Of a DNA stretch of 6,466 nucleotides, positions 1 through 5,130 are shown piece by piece. The DNA is from Desulfovibrio sp. (GTDB lineage Bacteria; Desulfobacterota; Desulfovibrionia; Desulfovibrionales; Desulfovibrionaceae), in NCBI GenBank assembly GCA_003525525.1, contig DQED01000426.1, positions 6,756-13,221 on the forward strand. Direction: 5' to 3'. A program made the translations under genes and the position numbers. Position 1 is the first letter of the stretch, and each line of letters starts with the position of its first letter. The notes below the pieces were generated by a model that worked only from the letters and a program-made list of their open reading frames with translations, searched no databases and was not told where the DNA came from.

Positions 1-880
1 GGGGCAGGAAATTGTAGTTGGTGGTCGCCCGGCCGAGCGACTGCTCCAGGAAGCTCGCGGCCATCTTCTTGGCCGAGGCGTCGTCCGGCGCGTCGCGCAG
101 GAGCTTGTAGGCGGCCACGGCATGGTAGACGTAGTGCGGCCCCTTCTTGCGGCCCTCGATCTTCCAGGCCGTGATCTGCGGAATGGTGAGCAGGGCCTTG
201 GTCAGCACGTCGAGGCTTAGGTCCTGGCAGGAGAAGTAGCGGCCCTTGACGCCGCGGTGCTCGTAGAGGCGGCGGCAGGGCTGGACGCAGCGGCCGCGCA
301 GCCCGGATTTGCCGCCGAGGAAGCTGCTCCAGTAGCAGCGGCCCGAGACGTTGTAGCACAACGCCCCGTGCACGAAGGCTTCGAGGCTAAAACCCTCGGG
401 CGCGGCCTCGGCCATCTCGCGCATCTCGTCCACGGACAGCTCGCGCGGCAGCACCGCCCGGGCGAAGGAGAGCCCCGGCAGCACGGCAAGGCCGGTGGGG
501 CTCGAGACGTTGGCCAGGGTGGAGAGGTGCAGTTCACCCTTGTACCCCGCCTGGCGGGCGACCGCGGCCACGCCGAGATCCTGGACGATGAGCGCTTCCG
601 GGCCGACGTCGGCCACGAGGCGCTTGACCAGCCGGCCGGCCTTGTCGGCCTCGTCGGGTTTGAGAAGCGTATTGACGGCGACGTAGGTGCGCACGCCCCT
701 GCCCCGGGCCAGTTCGGCCAGGGCGGCAAGCTCCGAGATGGAGAAGTTGCGGGCCAGCATGCGGGCGGAAAAATGTTTGAGGCCGCAGTAGACGGCGTCG
801 GCTCCGGCGGCCAGGGCCGCCAGAAAGGAATAGGGATCCCCCGCAGGGGCCAGGATTTCAGGCTTTTTCGCCTCGGTCAT
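1..880 (-). CDS. Peptidase U32 family protein, N-terminal part (runs off the left edge)
   Basis: The frame is open from the ATG at 880 down to the window edge, giving 293 codons with no stop. The U32 signature E-x-F-x-x-G-x-[LIM]-C-x(3)-S-G-x-C is complete at residues 167-182 (EAFVHGALCYNVSGRC). The N-terminus has the usual PEILAPAGDP and ADAVYCGL segments of the TIM-barrel-like domain. Cysteines lie at 175, 182, 198, 202 and 218; the C-x6-C spacing of the first two resembles the [4Fe-4S] ligands of UbiU/UbiV-type U32 proteins. Family knowledge: although named peptidases, characterised members are mostly oxygen-independent hydroxylation factors acting on tRNA, 23S rRNA or the ubiquinone ring; some members are linked to collagenase activity. 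The start is secure: an in-frame TGA lies at 938-940 and the ATG at 880 is the only ATG or GTG in between. The Shine-Dalgarno match is weak. The family call is firm; the substrate is unknown because the C-terminus is missing. Confidence 0.93.
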   Translation of the reverse strand, partial: MTEAKKPEILAPAGDPYSFLAALAAGADAVYCGLKHFSARMLARNFSISELAALAELARGRGVRTYVAVNTLLKPDEADKAGRLVKRLVADVGPEALIVQDLGVAAVARQAGYKGELHLSTLANVSSPTGLAVLPGLSFARAVLPRELSVDEMREMAEAAPEGFSLEAFVHGALCYNVSGRCYWSSFLGGKSGLRGRCVQPCRRLYEHRGVKGRYFSCQDLSLDVLTKALLTIPQITAWKIEGRKKGPHYVYHAVAAYKLLRDAPDDASAKKMAASFLEQSLGRATTNYNFLP

Positions 881-971
881 AGGGATACTCGTTTGCAGGA
901 ATTTCGGCGGGAGATGCCGCGAGGCAGTTAAGATACGTCAATCCAGACCGGGAGGGAACCCTTTTTTCGCC

Positions 972-987
972 AGCCTGCCGGCAGGCT
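972..987. repeat. Perfect 16-bp palindrome in the divergent intergenic region
   Basis: AGCCTGCCGGCAGGCT equals its own reverse complement over all 16 bases. It sits between the U32 gene (minus) and the aminotransferase gene (plus), 91 bases upstream of the first start codon and 92 bases upstream of the second. No T-tract follows on either strand, so it is not an intrinsic terminator. A dyad midway between divergent genes is a plausible operator for a dimeric regulator; this is inference. No convincing -35/-10 pair was found on either strand of this gap, although TACACT at 1055-1060 is a weak -10 candidate for the aminotransferase. Confidence 0.45.
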
Positions 988-1067
988 TCCAGGGCCGCAT
1001 GCCAAACCCGTTACCATATTGCAACAGTTCGGGTTTGGTGCGATGGTTCGCGGATACACTTTTCGCT

Positions 1068-1073
1068 GGAGGG
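1068..1073 (+). promoter_or_regulatory. Ribosome binding site that fixes the aminotransferase GTG start
   Basis: GGAGGG lies 6 bases before the GTG at 1080. No comparable site precedes the alternative in-frame ATG at 999. This supports translation starting at 1080. Confidence 0.8.
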
Positions 1074-1079
1074 CGGGCC

Positions 1080-2264
1080 GTGAAGCTGGTCACCGAGCAA
1101 ATGGAGCAGTATCTGTCGGGCGGGGCCTGGATTCGCAAGATTTTCGAACAGGGCCTGGAACTGAAAAAACAATTCGGCGAAGACGCGGTCTGCGACTTCT
1201 CCCTCGGCAACCCCGACCTGCCGCCGCCGCCCGTGGTCGGCGAGTGCCTGGCCGAACTGTCCGGCCAGATGGACAGGCCCTTCGCCCTGGGCTACATGCC
1301 CAACCCCGGCTACCCCGAGGTGCGCGCCGCCCTGGCCGGACACCTGAGCAAGGAGCAGGGCGTGGCCGTGGCCCCGGGCGACCTGCTGCTCACGTGCGGC
1401 GCGGCCGGCGGCATCAACGTCTTTTTCCGCGCCGTGCTCACCCCCGGCGACGTGGTCCTCTATCCCTCGCCCTATTTCGTGGAATACGCCTTCTACGCCG
1501 CCAACCACGGCGCGATCCTGACGCCCGTGCCGACGAAGCCCGACACCTTCGACCTGGACATCCCGGCCATGGAGGCGGCCATCACCGACCGCACCAGGGT
1601 CGTCATGATCAATTCGCCCAACAACCCCACGGGCCAGATCTATTCCGTCGAAACCCTCAAGGAGCTCGCGGCCATGCTCACGCGCGTGAGCGCCGGCCGG
1701 GAGCGCCCCATCTACCTCCTTGCCGACGAGCCGTACCGCTTCCTGGCCTACGACGGCGCGGTCGTGCCCTCGGTGCTGCCGCTTTATCCCTATTCGCTGG
1801 TCATCGGCTCCTTTTCGAAAAACCTGTCCCTGCCCGGCGAGCGCGTGGGCTATGTCGTGGTCTCACCGGACATGCCCGGCCGGGAAAAGCTCGTCGCAGG
1901 CATGGTCTTCGCCAACCGCATCATGGGCTTCGTCAACGCGCCGGCCGTGGGGCAGGCGCTGTTGCTGCGCGCCCTGGGCCAGGGTGTGGACCGGGAAATC
2001 TATGCACGCCGGCGCGCGGCCATGGCCCGGGTGCTGCAAAACGCGGGATATGAATTCTTCATGCCGCGCGGCGCGTTTTATTTTTTCCCCAAGTCGCCCG
2101 ATCCCGACGAAGTGGCCTTTGTCTCGCGGCTGGCCGAGGAGCGGGTGCTGGCCGTGCCGGGACGGGGATTCGGCCTGCCGGGCCATTTCAGGCTGGCGTT
2201 TTGCGTGGACGAGGCCGTGATCAACCGGTCCGAGGCGGGCTTCAGGCGGGCCAACGGCCGATAA
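1080..2264 (+). CDS. Pyridoxal-phosphate-dependent aminotransferase (class I/II, fold type I)
   Basis: A cytosolic PLP enzyme of 394 residues, about the usual family length, which would transfer an amino group between an amino acid and a 2-oxo acid. Fold-type I landmarks appear in order: SLGNPD (41-46), GYMPNPGYPEVR (71-82), the cofactor glycine stretch CGAAGG (106-111), NSPNNPTG (178-185), DEPY (216-219) with the Asp that holds the pyridine nitrogen, SFSKNLSLPGERVGY (244-258) with Schiff-base Lys247 and phosphate-contacting Arg255, and the C-terminal carboxylate-binding Arg371 in HFRLAF. The GTG at 1080 is chosen because GGAGGG (1068-1073) lies 6 bases upstream and the product then begins MKLVTEQ; the in-frame ATG at 999 would add 27 residues that look unlike a transferase N-terminus. 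It resembles aspartate-aminotransferase-like enzymes, but motifs alone cannot fix the substrate. It is transcribed away from the U32 gene, and no strong terminator follows it. Confidence 0.93.
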   Translation: MKLVTEQMEQYLSGGAWIRKIFEQGLELKKQFGEDAVCDFSLGNPDLPPPPVVGECLAELSGQMDRPFALGYMPNPGYPEVRAALAGHLSKEQGVAVAPGDLLLTCGAAGGINVFFRAVLTPGDVVLYPSPYFVEYAFYAANHGAILTPVPTKPDTFDLDIPAMEAAITDRTRVVMINSPNNPTGQIYSVETLKELAAMLTRVSAGRERPIYLLADEPYRFLAYDGAVVPSVLPLYPYSLVIGSFSKNLSLPGERVGYVVVSPDMPGREKLVAGMVFANRIMGFVNAPAVGQALLLRALGQGVDREIYARRRAAMARVLQNAGYEFFMPRGAFYFFPKSPDPDEVAFVSRLAEERVLAVPGRGFGLPGHFRLAFCVDEAVINRSEAGFRRANGR

Positions 2265-2271
2265 GACGTGC

Positions 2272-2281
2272 GCCAAATAAC
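2272..2281 (+). repeat. Direct repeat GCCAAATAAC, copy 1
   Basis: This 10-base AT-rich motif lies just upstream of the TTGACA box and recurs exactly at 2397-2406, 125 bases downstream. Its AT content stands out in this GC-rich sequence. Its role is unknown. Confidence 0.4.
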
Positions 2282-2283
2282 TG

Positions 2284-2311
2284 TTGACAGGGGCAGGGCG
2301 GGGGATTAACT
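2284..2311 (+). promoter_or_regulatory. Candidate sigma-70-type promoter for the RRM-protein gene
   Basis: A perfect TTGACA -35 box (2284-2289) is followed after 16 bases by TTAACT (2306-2311), a 3-of-6 match to the -10 consensus. Transcription would start near 2318, giving a leader of roughly 105 bases before the ATG at 2425. The spacer and -10 lie within an inverted repeat (2296-2318). The -35 match is direct; promoter activity is inferred. Confidence 0.5.
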
Positions 2312-2318
2312 CCCGCCC
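2296..2318. repeat. Inverted repeat overlapping the RRM-gene promoter
   Basis: GGGCGGG (2296-2302) pairs perfectly with CCCGCCC (2312-2318) across a 9-base centre, where an extra G-T wobble can form between 2303 and 2311. The repeat covers the spacer and -10 of the candidate promoter, a typical place for a repressor operator. Alternatively it is a hairpin at the 3' end of the aminotransferase transcript, but no T-tract follows, so intrinsic termination is unlikely. Confidence 0.5.
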
Positions 2319-2362
2319 ATCAACACCCGGCTAAATCTTTGTCACCGTCTCCGAGGATCTTT

Positions 2363-2428
2363 GCGTTTGCCAAGCTCCCGCGACCCTGAAGAATTAGCCA
2401 AATAACAGTCTGGAGCTTTAGCAGATGT
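2363..2428 (+). promoter_or_regulatory. Leader hairpin predicted to sequester the SD and AUG of the RRM gene
   Basis: The Shine-Dalgarno segment GGAGCTT (2412-2418) is perfectly complementary to AAGCTCC (2372-2378). Below a 1x2 internal loop, 2363-2370 (GCGTTTGC) pairs with 2421-2428 (GCAGATGT) through 8 pairs, three of them wobbles, which covers the ATG. Above, GAC (2382-2384) pairs with GTC (2408-2410). The total is 18 pairs around a 23-base loop. A competing fold is possible: GGATCTT (2355-2361) can pair with the same AAGCTCC strand with one mismatch and a 10-base loop, releasing the SD and AUG. This is a candidate cis-regulatory switch, such as a thermosensor or autoregulatory target. It was derived by hand, without energies or homologues. 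Confidence 0.5.
2397..2406 (+). repeat. Direct repeat GCCAAATAAC, copy 2, in the leader hairpin loop
   Basis: This is the second exact copy of the motif at 2272-2281. It falls in the predicted apical loop of the hairpin that covers the ribosome binding site of the RRM gene, where it would be single-stranded and available to bind a protein or RNA. The positioning is seen; the binding role is inferred. Confidence 0.4.
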
Positions 2429-2721
2429 CCAAGAAACTCTATGTCGGCAACCTTCCTTTCTCCACCAACGAAGACGAAATCCGCGACCTTTTTTCCGCCT
2501 ACGGCGACGTGCAGTCGGTCAACCTGATCGTTGACCGCGAGACCGGCCGCCTCCGCGGCTTCGGCTTCGTGGAGATGACTACCGAAGGCGCCGACGCCGC
2601 CATGGAAGCCCTCAACGGCAAGGCTTTCGGCGGCCGCGACCTGCGCATCAACGAGGCGCAGGAGCGTCAGCCCCGCACCGGCGGCGGCTACGGCGGCGGC
2701 GCTCGTCGCAACAGCTGGTAG
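2425..2721 (+). CDS. Small RNA-binding protein with a single RRM and a Gly-rich tail
   Basis: A 98-residue cytosolic protein consisting almost entirely of one RNA-recognition motif. RNP2 is LYVGNL (5-10). RNP1 is RGFGFVEM (44-51), with the aromatic side chains Tyr6, Phe46 and Phe48 that stack on RNA bases; the last RNP1 position is Met rather than the usual aromatic. The RRM ends near NEAQER (76-81), followed by a short Gly/Arg tail, GGGYGGGARR (86-95), as in cyanobacterial Rbp-type proteins. Family knowledge: bacterial single-RRM proteins bind single-stranded RNA and are often induced by cold or stress; their targets are mostly unknown. The start is supported by GGAG (2412-2415), 9 bases upstream. 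The gene appears monocistronic, with its own candidate promoter (2284-2311), an unusual structured leader and a strong terminator (2754-2784). The family call is firm; the RNA target cannot be read from sequence. Confidence 0.95.
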   Translation: MSKKLYVGNLPFSTNEDEIRDLFSAYGDVQSVNLIVDRETGRLRGFGFVEMTTEGADAAMEALNGKAFGGRDLRINEAQERQPRTGGGYGGGARRNSW

Positions 2722-2753
2722 ACCCCGGTCTGCCGGCGCCCCACCGACGTCAA

Positions 2754-2784
2754 GGCCCCGTCCCTGCGGACGGGGCCTTTTTTT
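2754..2784 (+). terminator. Intrinsic terminator of the RRM gene
   Basis: A perfect 10-bp stem, GGCCCCGTCC (2754-2763) with GGACGGGGCC (2768-2777), has a CTGC loop and is followed by seven T (2778-2784). It begins 33 bases after the stop codon and separates the RRM gene from the ffh cluster. Confidence 0.95.
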
Positions 2785-2813
2785 CCCGTTCCGGCGCGCC
2801 GGGACGTCGTGTC

Positions 2814-2841
2814 TTGACGCCTTGCCGTTTGGCGGTTAAGT
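2814..2841 (+). promoter_or_regulatory. Candidate promoter for the ffh-rpsP-khpA-rimM cluster
   Basis: TTGACG (2814-2819) is followed after 16 bases by TTAAGT (2836-2841). This has the same TTGAC and TTAA-T shape and spacing as the candidate promoter before the RRM gene. It sits just downstream of a strong terminator and 37 bases before the ffh start, where a new promoter is needed. The -10 match is only 3 of 6. Confidence 0.45.
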
Positions 2842-2878
2842 AGTCAAACTTTGCCCTTTACAGAGGTACCCCGGGACC

Positions 2879-4405
2879 ATGTTCGACAACCTGACCGACA
2901 GACTCGAAGACGTCTTCCGCAAGATCAGAGGCCATGCCCGCCTGACCGAGGAGAACGTCCAGACCGCCTTGCGCGAGGTGCGTCTGGCGCTGCTCGAGGC
3001 CGACGTCAACTTCAAGGTCGTCAAGGACTTCGTCGACCGCGTCCGCGAACGGGCCATGGGCCAGGACGTCCTCAAGAGCCTGACCCCGGGCCAGCAGGTG
3101 GTCAAGATCGTCCACGACGAACTCGTGGAACTCCTCGGCGGCCAGGCCCAGGAACTCGACCTGTCCGCTTCGCCCGCCGTCATCATGGTCGTGGGCCTGC
3201 AAGGCTCGGGCAAGACCACCACCTGCGCCAAGCTCGCGCTCAAGCTGCGGCGGGAACTGCGGCGCAAGCCCTATCTCGTCCCGGCCGACGTCTACCGCCC
3301 GGCGGCCATCGACCAGCTGCACAAGCTCGCCAGCCAGCTCGACATCGAGGCCTACCCGTCCACGCCGGACATGAATCCCGTGGACATCTGCGCAAACGCC
3401 CTGGAAGAGGCCAGGCGCACCGGCCACGACGTGGTGCTGCTCGACACCGCCGGCCGGCTGCACATCGACGAAACCCTGATGAACGAGCTCGTCGCCATCA
3501 GGGACAAGACCCGTCCGGGCGAGATCCTCTTCGTCGCCGACGCCATGACCGGCCAGGACGCCGTGACCGTGGCCGCGGCCTTCAACGACCGCCTCGACGT
3601 CACGGGCGTGGTGCTCACCAAGATGGACGGCGACGCCCGGGGCGGCGCGGCGCTTTCCGTGCGCCAGGTCACGGGCAAGGCCATCAAGCTCGTGGGCACG
3701 GGCGAGAAACTCTCGGACCTGGAAATTTTCCATCCCGACCGGGCCGCCTCGCGCATCCTCGGCATGGGCGACATCCTCACGCTCATCGAGAAGGCGCAGA
3801 CCGACGTGGACGCCGAGGAAGCGGCGGCCATGGAAAAGAAACTGCGCAAGGCGCAGTTCACCCTGGACGACTTCCGCACGCAGATGCGGCGCATCAAGAA
3901 GCTCGGCTCCATCGAGGGCCTGCTCAAGATGATCCCGGGCATGTCGCAGATCAGAAAACAGCTCGGCGAAGTGCAGATGCCGGAAAAGGAGATGGCCCGG
4001 GTCGAGGCCATCATCAATTCCATGACCAAGGCCGAGCGCGCCACGCCCAAGATCATCAACGTCAGCCGCAAGGAACGCATCGCCAGGGGCTCGGGCACGA
4101 CGGTGCTGGAAGTCGGGCAGCTGCTTAAGAATTTCACGCAGATGCAAAAGATGATGCAGCGCATGATGGGCGGCAAGGGCATGCCCTCCATGCCCAAGAT
4201 GCCCCCGGGCATGAAGATGCCGGGCGGCATGCCCGGCGGGATGCCGCAGATGCCTCCCGGCATGGGCGGCATGGGCGGCATGGACGGGATGCCCCCGGGC
4301 GGCGGCATGCCGACCGACCCCGAGGCGGTGAAGGCCGCCCGCGCCGCGGCCAAGGCCGCGGCCAAGAAGAAGAAGGATCAACGGAAGAAACGGAAAAAGC
4401 GCTAG
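2879..4405 (+). CDS. ffh: Signal recognition particle GTPase Ffh (SRP54) with an extended Met/Gly-rich, polybasic C-terminus
   Basis: Ffh binds SRP RNA and hydrophobic signal sequences of nascent chains, then docks with the receptor FtsY to deliver ribosomes to the membrane translocon. The N domain (about 1-95) carries ALLEADVNF (37-45). The G domain shows the P-loop GLQGSGKTT (106-114), DTAGR (189-193), TKMD (247-250) and GTGEK (273-277). The M domain (about 320-430) includes the SRP-RNA-binding region with SRKERIARGSGTT (396-408) and a Met-rich helix ending at 430. At 508 residues it exceeds the roughly 450 usual for bacterial Ffh. The excess is a tail: Met/Gly/Pro-rich at 435-477 (13 Met in 43 residues), Ala/Lys-rich to 496, then a Lys/Arg-rich end (496-508). 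AGAGGT (2862-2867) lies 11 bases before the ATG. It heads the cluster, with rpsP starting 60 bases downstream. Confidence 0.98.
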   Translation: MFDNLTDRLEDVFRKIRGHARLTEENVQTALREVRLALLEADVNFKVVKDFVDRVRERAMGQDVLKSLTPGQQVVKIVHDELVELLGGQAQELDLSASPAVIMVVGLQGSGKTTTCAKLALKLRRELRRKPYLVPADVYRPAAIDQLHKLASQLDIEAYPSTPDMNPVDICANALEEARRTGHDVVLLDTAGRLHIDETLMNELVAIRDKTRPGEILFVADAMTGQDAVTVAAAFNDRLDVTGVVLTKMDGDARGGAALSVRQVTGKAIKLVGTGEKLSDLEIFHPDRAASRILGMGDILTLIEKAQTDVDAEEAAAMEKKLRKAQFTLDDFRTQMRRIKKLGSIEGLLKMIPGMSQIRKQLGEVQMPEKEMARVEAIINSMTKAERATPKIINVSRKERIARGSGTTVLEVGQLLKNFTQMQKMMQRMMGGKGMPSMPKMPPGMKMPGGMPGGMPQMPPGMGGMGGMDGMPPGGGMPTDPEAVKAARAAAKAAAKKKKDQRKKRKKR

Positions 4406-4465
4406 GCGCAAGTCCGCGCGCTTTCCACAACAACGATCACGCATCGCAATAAAGGGAGATACGTC

Positions 4466-4705
4466 ATGGCCATGAAACTGCGTCTGACCCGCATGGGTTC
4501 CAAGAAGCGCCCGTTTTACCGCATCGTCGCCATGGACTCCGCCACCCGCCGCGACGGCCGGGCGCTGGAGTTCCTCGGGCATTACAACCCCATGGTTGAC
4601 CCGGCGGAAATAAAAGTGGATAGTGAAAAAGTGCGGTTCTGGCTTGAGCGCGGCGCCAAGCCTACGGATACCGTGCGCGCCCTGCTGCAGAAGGCTGGCG
4701 TCTAA
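4466..4705 (+). CDS. rpsP: 30S ribosomal protein S16
   Basis: A 79-residue protein, typical in length for S16, which binds 16S rRNA in the body of the 30S subunit and promotes its assembly. The conserved N-terminus reads [23 protein letters not shown] (residues 3-25), followed by RRDGR (28-32), LGHYNP (37-42) and a C-terminal [16 protein letters not shown] stretch (59-74), all characteristic. GGGAG (4454-4458) lies 7 bases before the ATG at 4466. A second in-frame ATG at 4472 would remove two residues and match the MKLRL start seen in many S16 proteins, but the SD spacing favours 4466. It follows ffh by 60 bases and precedes khpA by an unusually long, structured 147-base gap. Confidence 0.98.
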   Translation: MAMKLRLTRMGSKKRPFYRIVAMDSATRRDGRALEFLGHYNPMVDPAEIKVDSEKVRFWLERGAKPTDTVRALLQKAGV

Positions 4706-4771
4706 CGCCACCGGCTTTCACCGCTTTGAAGGAGAGGTCCGGGCCGGTTGCCGCGACGTCGCCGCGTTCGT

Positions 4772-4790
4772 CCCCGGGTACGGCCCGGGG
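4772..4790 (+). other. Hairpin in the rpsP-khpA gap
   Basis: CCCCGGG (4772-4778) pairs perfectly with CCCGGGG (4784-4790) around a TACGG loop. No T-tract follows, so it is not an intrinsic terminator. It may be an mRNA-stability or processing element that separates rpsP output from khpA output; that role is inferred. Confidence 0.45.
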
Positions 4791-4811
4791 GCAATCCGGA
4801 AACGGAGGCGG

Positions 4812-4866
4812 AAGTCCTTCGCTTGCTCTTACGGTTGCCTGAGGAGGTGCGTATGTTGAAGGACTT
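4812..4866 (+). promoter_or_regulatory. Inverted repeat enclosing the khpA ribosome binding site and start codon
   Basis: AAGTCCTTC (4812-4820) is perfectly complementary to GAAGGACTT (4858-4866), inside the first codons of khpA; a G-U pair can extend it inward. The roughly 35-base loop contains the strong SD GGAGG (4843-4847) and the ATG at 4853. The stem would constrain the initiation region without pairing the SD itself. A chance match is possible, so the regulatory role is tentative. Confidence 0.35.
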
Positions 4867-5086
4867 GATCGAGTACATGGCCAAATCCCTGGTGGACAAC
4901 CCGGATCAGGTGCAGGTCTCGGAAATCGAGGGGGAGCAGACCTCGGTCATCGAACTCAAGGTGGCCAAGGAGGACCTCGGAAAGGTCATCGGCAAACAAG
5001 GCCGGACCGCCCGGGCCATGCGCACCATCCTCGGCGCGGCCTCCACCAAGGCCCGCAAGCGTTCGGTCCTGGAGATCCTCGAATAG
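4853..5086 (+). CDS. khpA: KH-domain RNA-binding protein KhpA
   Basis: A 77-residue protein made of a single type II KH domain. The nucleic-acid-binding loop is GKQG (47-50) within [15 protein letters not shown] (43-57), preceded by the strand SVIELKVA (31-38). Family knowledge: KhpA is a small cytosolic RNA chaperone-like protein that can pair with KhpB and affects cell division and RNA levels in Firmicutes; its gene commonly lies between rpsP and rimM, as here. The ATG at 4853 is chosen because GGAGG (4843-4847) lies 5 bases upstream and [17 protein letters not shown] is the standard family start. The frame stays open upstream to a TTG at 4748, but that stretch uses codons rare in the neighbouring genes (TTA, CTT, CCT, CGA, GTA), so it is probably leader. 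The stop codon is followed at once by a strong hairpin (5088-5108). Confidence 0.94.
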   Translation: MLKDLIEYMAKSLVDNPDQVQVSEIEGEQTSVIELKVAKEDLGKVIGKQGRTARAMRTILGAASTKARKRSVLEILE

Positions 5087-5087
5087 C

Positions 5088-5108
5088 CCGGCCGGGAGCC
5101 CCGGCCGG
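5088..5108 (+). other. Strong hairpin between khpA and rimM
   Basis: CCGGCCGGG (5088-5096) pairs perfectly with CCCGGCCGG (5100-5108), 9 bp around a 3-base AGC loop, starting two bases after the khpA stop. No T-tract follows, so transcription should continue into rimM. It may shield the upstream mRNA from 3' decay or impede ribosome movement from khpA to rimM. It occupies the only GGAAG-like sequence upstream of rimM. Confidence 0.5.
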
Positions 5109-5130
5109 AAGCCGTTGACCCCAGTTCCGC

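Noticed and set aside
257..931. Plus-strand frame of 224 codons opposite the U32 gene
   Set aside because: It is antisense to a clear U32 coding sequence with an intact family signature; the translation has no recognisable domain.
1034..1060. Sigma-54-like (TGG...TTCGC) or sigma-70-like elements before the aminotransferase
   Set aside because: The essential GC of the -12 element is not in place, and the TACACT -10 lacks a credible -35 at 16-18 bases.
999..1079. Upstream ATG start for the aminotransferase
   Set aside because: It adds 27 residues unlike the family N-terminus, whereas GGAGGG sits 6 bases before the GTG at 1080.
2785..2878. SRP RNA gene next to ffh
   Set aside because: The gap is only 94 bases and is occupied by a candidate promoter and the ffh ribosome binding site; no SRP RNA helix 8 core was seen.
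2858..4711. Very long open minus-strand frame opposite ffh and rpsP (617 codons), plus a 425-codon plus-strand frame at 2851-4128
   Set aside because: Both are shadows of ffh: high third-position GC leaves other frames open. Their translations are His/Gly/Arg-rich low-complexity strings without domains, while ffh is unmistakable.
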